The notes under the pieces were generated by a model that was given only the letters and a program-made list of their open reading frames with translations, was not told the DNA's origin and did not search any database. Positions 62,717 to 64,000 of a stretch of 64,000 nucleotides of DNA are shown in pieces. The translations under genes and the position numbers were made by a program. Each line of letters starts with the position of its first letter. Positions within the stretch are counted from its first letter, which is position 1. Origin of the DNA: JAAFHB01 sp038236995 (lineage in GTDB: Bacteria; Bacteroidota; Bacteroidia; Bacteroidales; Prolixibacteraceae); the NCBI GenBank assembly GCA_038236995.1, contig JBBRZE010000008.1, positions 28,955 to 92,954 of the forward strand. Reading direction: 5' to 3'.

Positions 62717-63562
62717 ATGCGCCACTTAATAATTATTTGCTCAATTGTTCTTTTATTTGCATCCTGCAGTACAGAAGAACTTACCACAAACTCAAATGAA
62801 TCAGTCGCTTATGCCAATGTGGAATTTGGAAGTGATCCCCTACAAAAGATGGACATTTTTCTGCCGGCAGGAAGAACTGTTAATACTACAAAAACCATCG
62901 TAATTATTCATGGAGGCTCATGGACAAGTGGCGATAAATCAGAAATGACGGCGGTTGTAGATTCTCTGAAAAAACGATTGTCGAATTATGCGTTTATCAA
63001 CCTGAACTATCGCCTTGCAGTCAATAATACGATCAATGTTTTCCCGGCACAGGAACATGATGTAAAAACAGCCATTGAATTTTATCTCGGCAAATCTTCC
63101 ACCTATGAAATCTCGAAGGATATCATTGTTTTAGGGGCCAGTGCCGGAGCTCATCTGGCAATGCTTCACAGCTATAAAAACGATCCTAACAAACATGTAA
63201 AAGCGGTGATTGACCTTTTTGGACCAACCGATCTTGTCGCAGCATGGAACGAAGGTTTCCTTTATCAGCTTGCATTAATGGCTGCAACAGGCAAAACCTA
63301 TGATCTGGATCATGCCATTTATACCCAATCGAGTCCCGTAAATTTTATCAATGCCCAAAGTCCGCCTACAATTGCGTTGCAGGGCGGAATGGATTTTATT
63401 GTTACCCCAGCTCAAACCAACATCCTGATTGTCAAATTGAATTCGATGGGTGTTTCGAATCAACTGATATTTTATCCCAATGAAGGACACGGATTTTCGC
63501 AGGCAAATAATACCGATGCCATTACCAAGGCCCTGATATTCATTGCAAAATATGTGAAATAG
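62717..63562 (+). CDS. Lipoprotein alpha/beta-hydrolase (carboxylesterase-like)
   Basis: 281 residues from the ATG at 62717, which gives a clean lipobox (FASC); the frame opens further up at 62666 but that part looks untranslated. The fold is shown by the oxyanion motif HGGSW (65-69), the elbow LGASAGAH with S142, and the final His in NEGHGFSQ. Members of this small esterase group cleave acetyl or feruloyl-type esters. The divergent start from the propeller-phosphoesterase gene suggests shared control of region E. Catalytic Asp is probably in GGMDFIVTP. Confidence 0.83.
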   Translation: MRHLIIICSIVLLFASCSTEELTTNSNESVAYANVEFGSDPLQKMDIFLPAGRTVNTTKTIVIIHGGSWTSGDKSEMTAVVDSLKKRLSNYAFINLNYRLAVNNTINVFPAQEHDVKTAIEFYLGKSSTYEISKDIIVLGASAGAHLAMLHSYKNDPNKHVKAVIDLFGPTDLVAAWNEGFLYQLALMAATGKTYDLDHAIYTQSSPVNFINAQSPPTIALQGGMDFIVTPAQTNILIVKLNSMGVSNQLIFYPNEGHGFSQANNTDAITKALIFIAKYVK

Positions 63563-63677
63563 CGACTGGCTTAATAAAAAATACAATTGAAAAAAAATTT
63601 CGCAAAACATGATTTTATTTTTCAGGAATGTATAATTTTAGACGCAAATCTTTATTAACTAATAAATAATCAAACAA

Positions 63678-64000
63678 ATGAGAGCTATTCAATTTCTATT
63701 TGCAGTTGCGTTGATTTCGGTGTCGGTCACATCGTGTAAAGAAAAGCCAAAAACAGAACCGGTAGTACCTGTTCAAAAAACGGATCTAAGTGAATACCTG
63801 GGTCAATGGACCATTGATGTTCAGGGTGGTGGCGTCAGCTGGCTGGAAGTACGCCAGGAAAAAGATTACCTCGATGCTGACCTTTTGTGGATTGGCGGAA
63901 GTGTATTGCCCGTTGCCAATGTTTACCTTGATAATGATCACAACCTGATCGTTACACGCATTGATAATGTTGTGCGCACGAAGGATGAAAAAGGAACTCC
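63678..64000 (+). CDS. Lipoprotein, N-terminal part only, possibly DUF1080 / 3-keto-glycoside hydrolase group
   Basis: The frame starts at 63678 and runs off the window edge (about 107 residues seen). The signal has lipobox VTSC. After it comes LGQWTIDVQGGGVSWLEVRQ and YLDADLLWIGGSVLPVANVY, a beta-rich start that I associate with DUF1080-type proteins of Bacteroidota and Planctomycetota, which include 3-keto-disaccharide hydrolases. That would fit with the exported Gfo/Idh dehydrogenases upstream. The match is from memory of the pattern and the rest of the gene is not seen, so it could be another secreted domain. Confidence 0.4.
   Translation, partial: MRAIQFLFAVALISVSVTSCKEKPKTEPVVPVQKTDLSEYLGQWTIDVQGGGVSWLEVRQEKDYLDADLLWIGGSVLPVANVYLDNDHNLIVTRIDNVVRTKDEKGT

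Noticed and set aside
1..64000. CRISPR array, rRNA, insertion sequence or prophage
   Set aside because: No regularly spaced repeats, rRNA-like sequence, transposase or phage structural gene was recognised on either strand.

Overview
The window looks like a piece of a Bacteroidota chromosome from a glycan-degrading member of the class Bacteroidia. A Prolixibacteraceae-like, Marinilabiliales-type genome is my guess from gene content only. Support comes from a SusC/SusD pair, a hybrid two-component regulator with Reg_prop propellers, many lipoprotein signals, AT-rich spacers, a perfect TAnnTTTG promoter element, and few Shine-Dalgarno sites. No rRNA gene, complete tRNA, CRISPR array or transposase was seen.

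Region A (1-21802, minus strand) is a polysaccharide utilization locus. In transcription order it holds an HTCS sensor-regulator, a hairpin terminator, a promoter, a 33-codon membrane ORF, SusC, SusD, an intercistronic hairpin, a GH10 xylanase, a double beta-helix (GH55/pectate-lyase-like) protein, a GlcG/HbpS-like protein, an aldo/keto reductase, a clan GH-A glycosidase, a GPH-type sugar symporter, a GH94 cellobiose phosphorylase and a GH3 glucosidase cut by the window edge. The likely flow is surface cleavage by GH10, uptake by SusCD, periplasmic trimming by GH3 and the GH-A enzyme, inner-membrane import by the symporter and cytosolic phosphorolysis by GH94.

Region B (22184-37189, minus strand) is a glycosidase cluster without its own SusCD: two GH78 rhamnosidases, a GH92 alpha-mannosidase, a propeller plus all-alpha lipoprotein, an esterase, a calcineurin-like phosphoesterase, an S41-like protein that appears to lack the catalytic serine, and a broken GxxExxY gene. 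An AraC regulator (37363-38214) sits divergently between regions B and C.

Region C (38421-53106, plus strand) is a long, tightly spaced catabolic operon. It encodes two tandem N-acetylneuraminate-lyase/DHDPS-type aldolases, two BNR sialidase-like proteins, a ChbG/YdjC deacetylase, an HGSNAT-type membrane acyltransferase, three exported Gfo/Idh/MocA oxidoreductases, an HpcH/HpaI aldolase, an exported NagA-like amidohydrolase, an ACS-type MFS transporter and NagB. It reads as a pathway for an acidic or N-acylated amino sugar, possibly a sialic-acid-like substrate. Epimerase and kinase steps are not in the window.

Region D (53222-57013, plus strand) is the most unusual part: a RecQ-type helicase fused to a C-terminal phosphoribosyltransferase, a DprA/SLOG protein and a DEDDh exonuclease, closed by a strong terminator. 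The composition echoes the ComFA/ComFC/DprA competence set and could be a DNA-processing or defence module.

Region E (57083-64000) returns to glycan and ester metabolism: a third GH78 and a YncE-propeller/phosphoesterase fusion on the minus strand, then a lipoprotein esterase and the start of a lipoprotein that may belong to the DUF1080 (3-keto-glycoside hydrolase) group on the plus strand.
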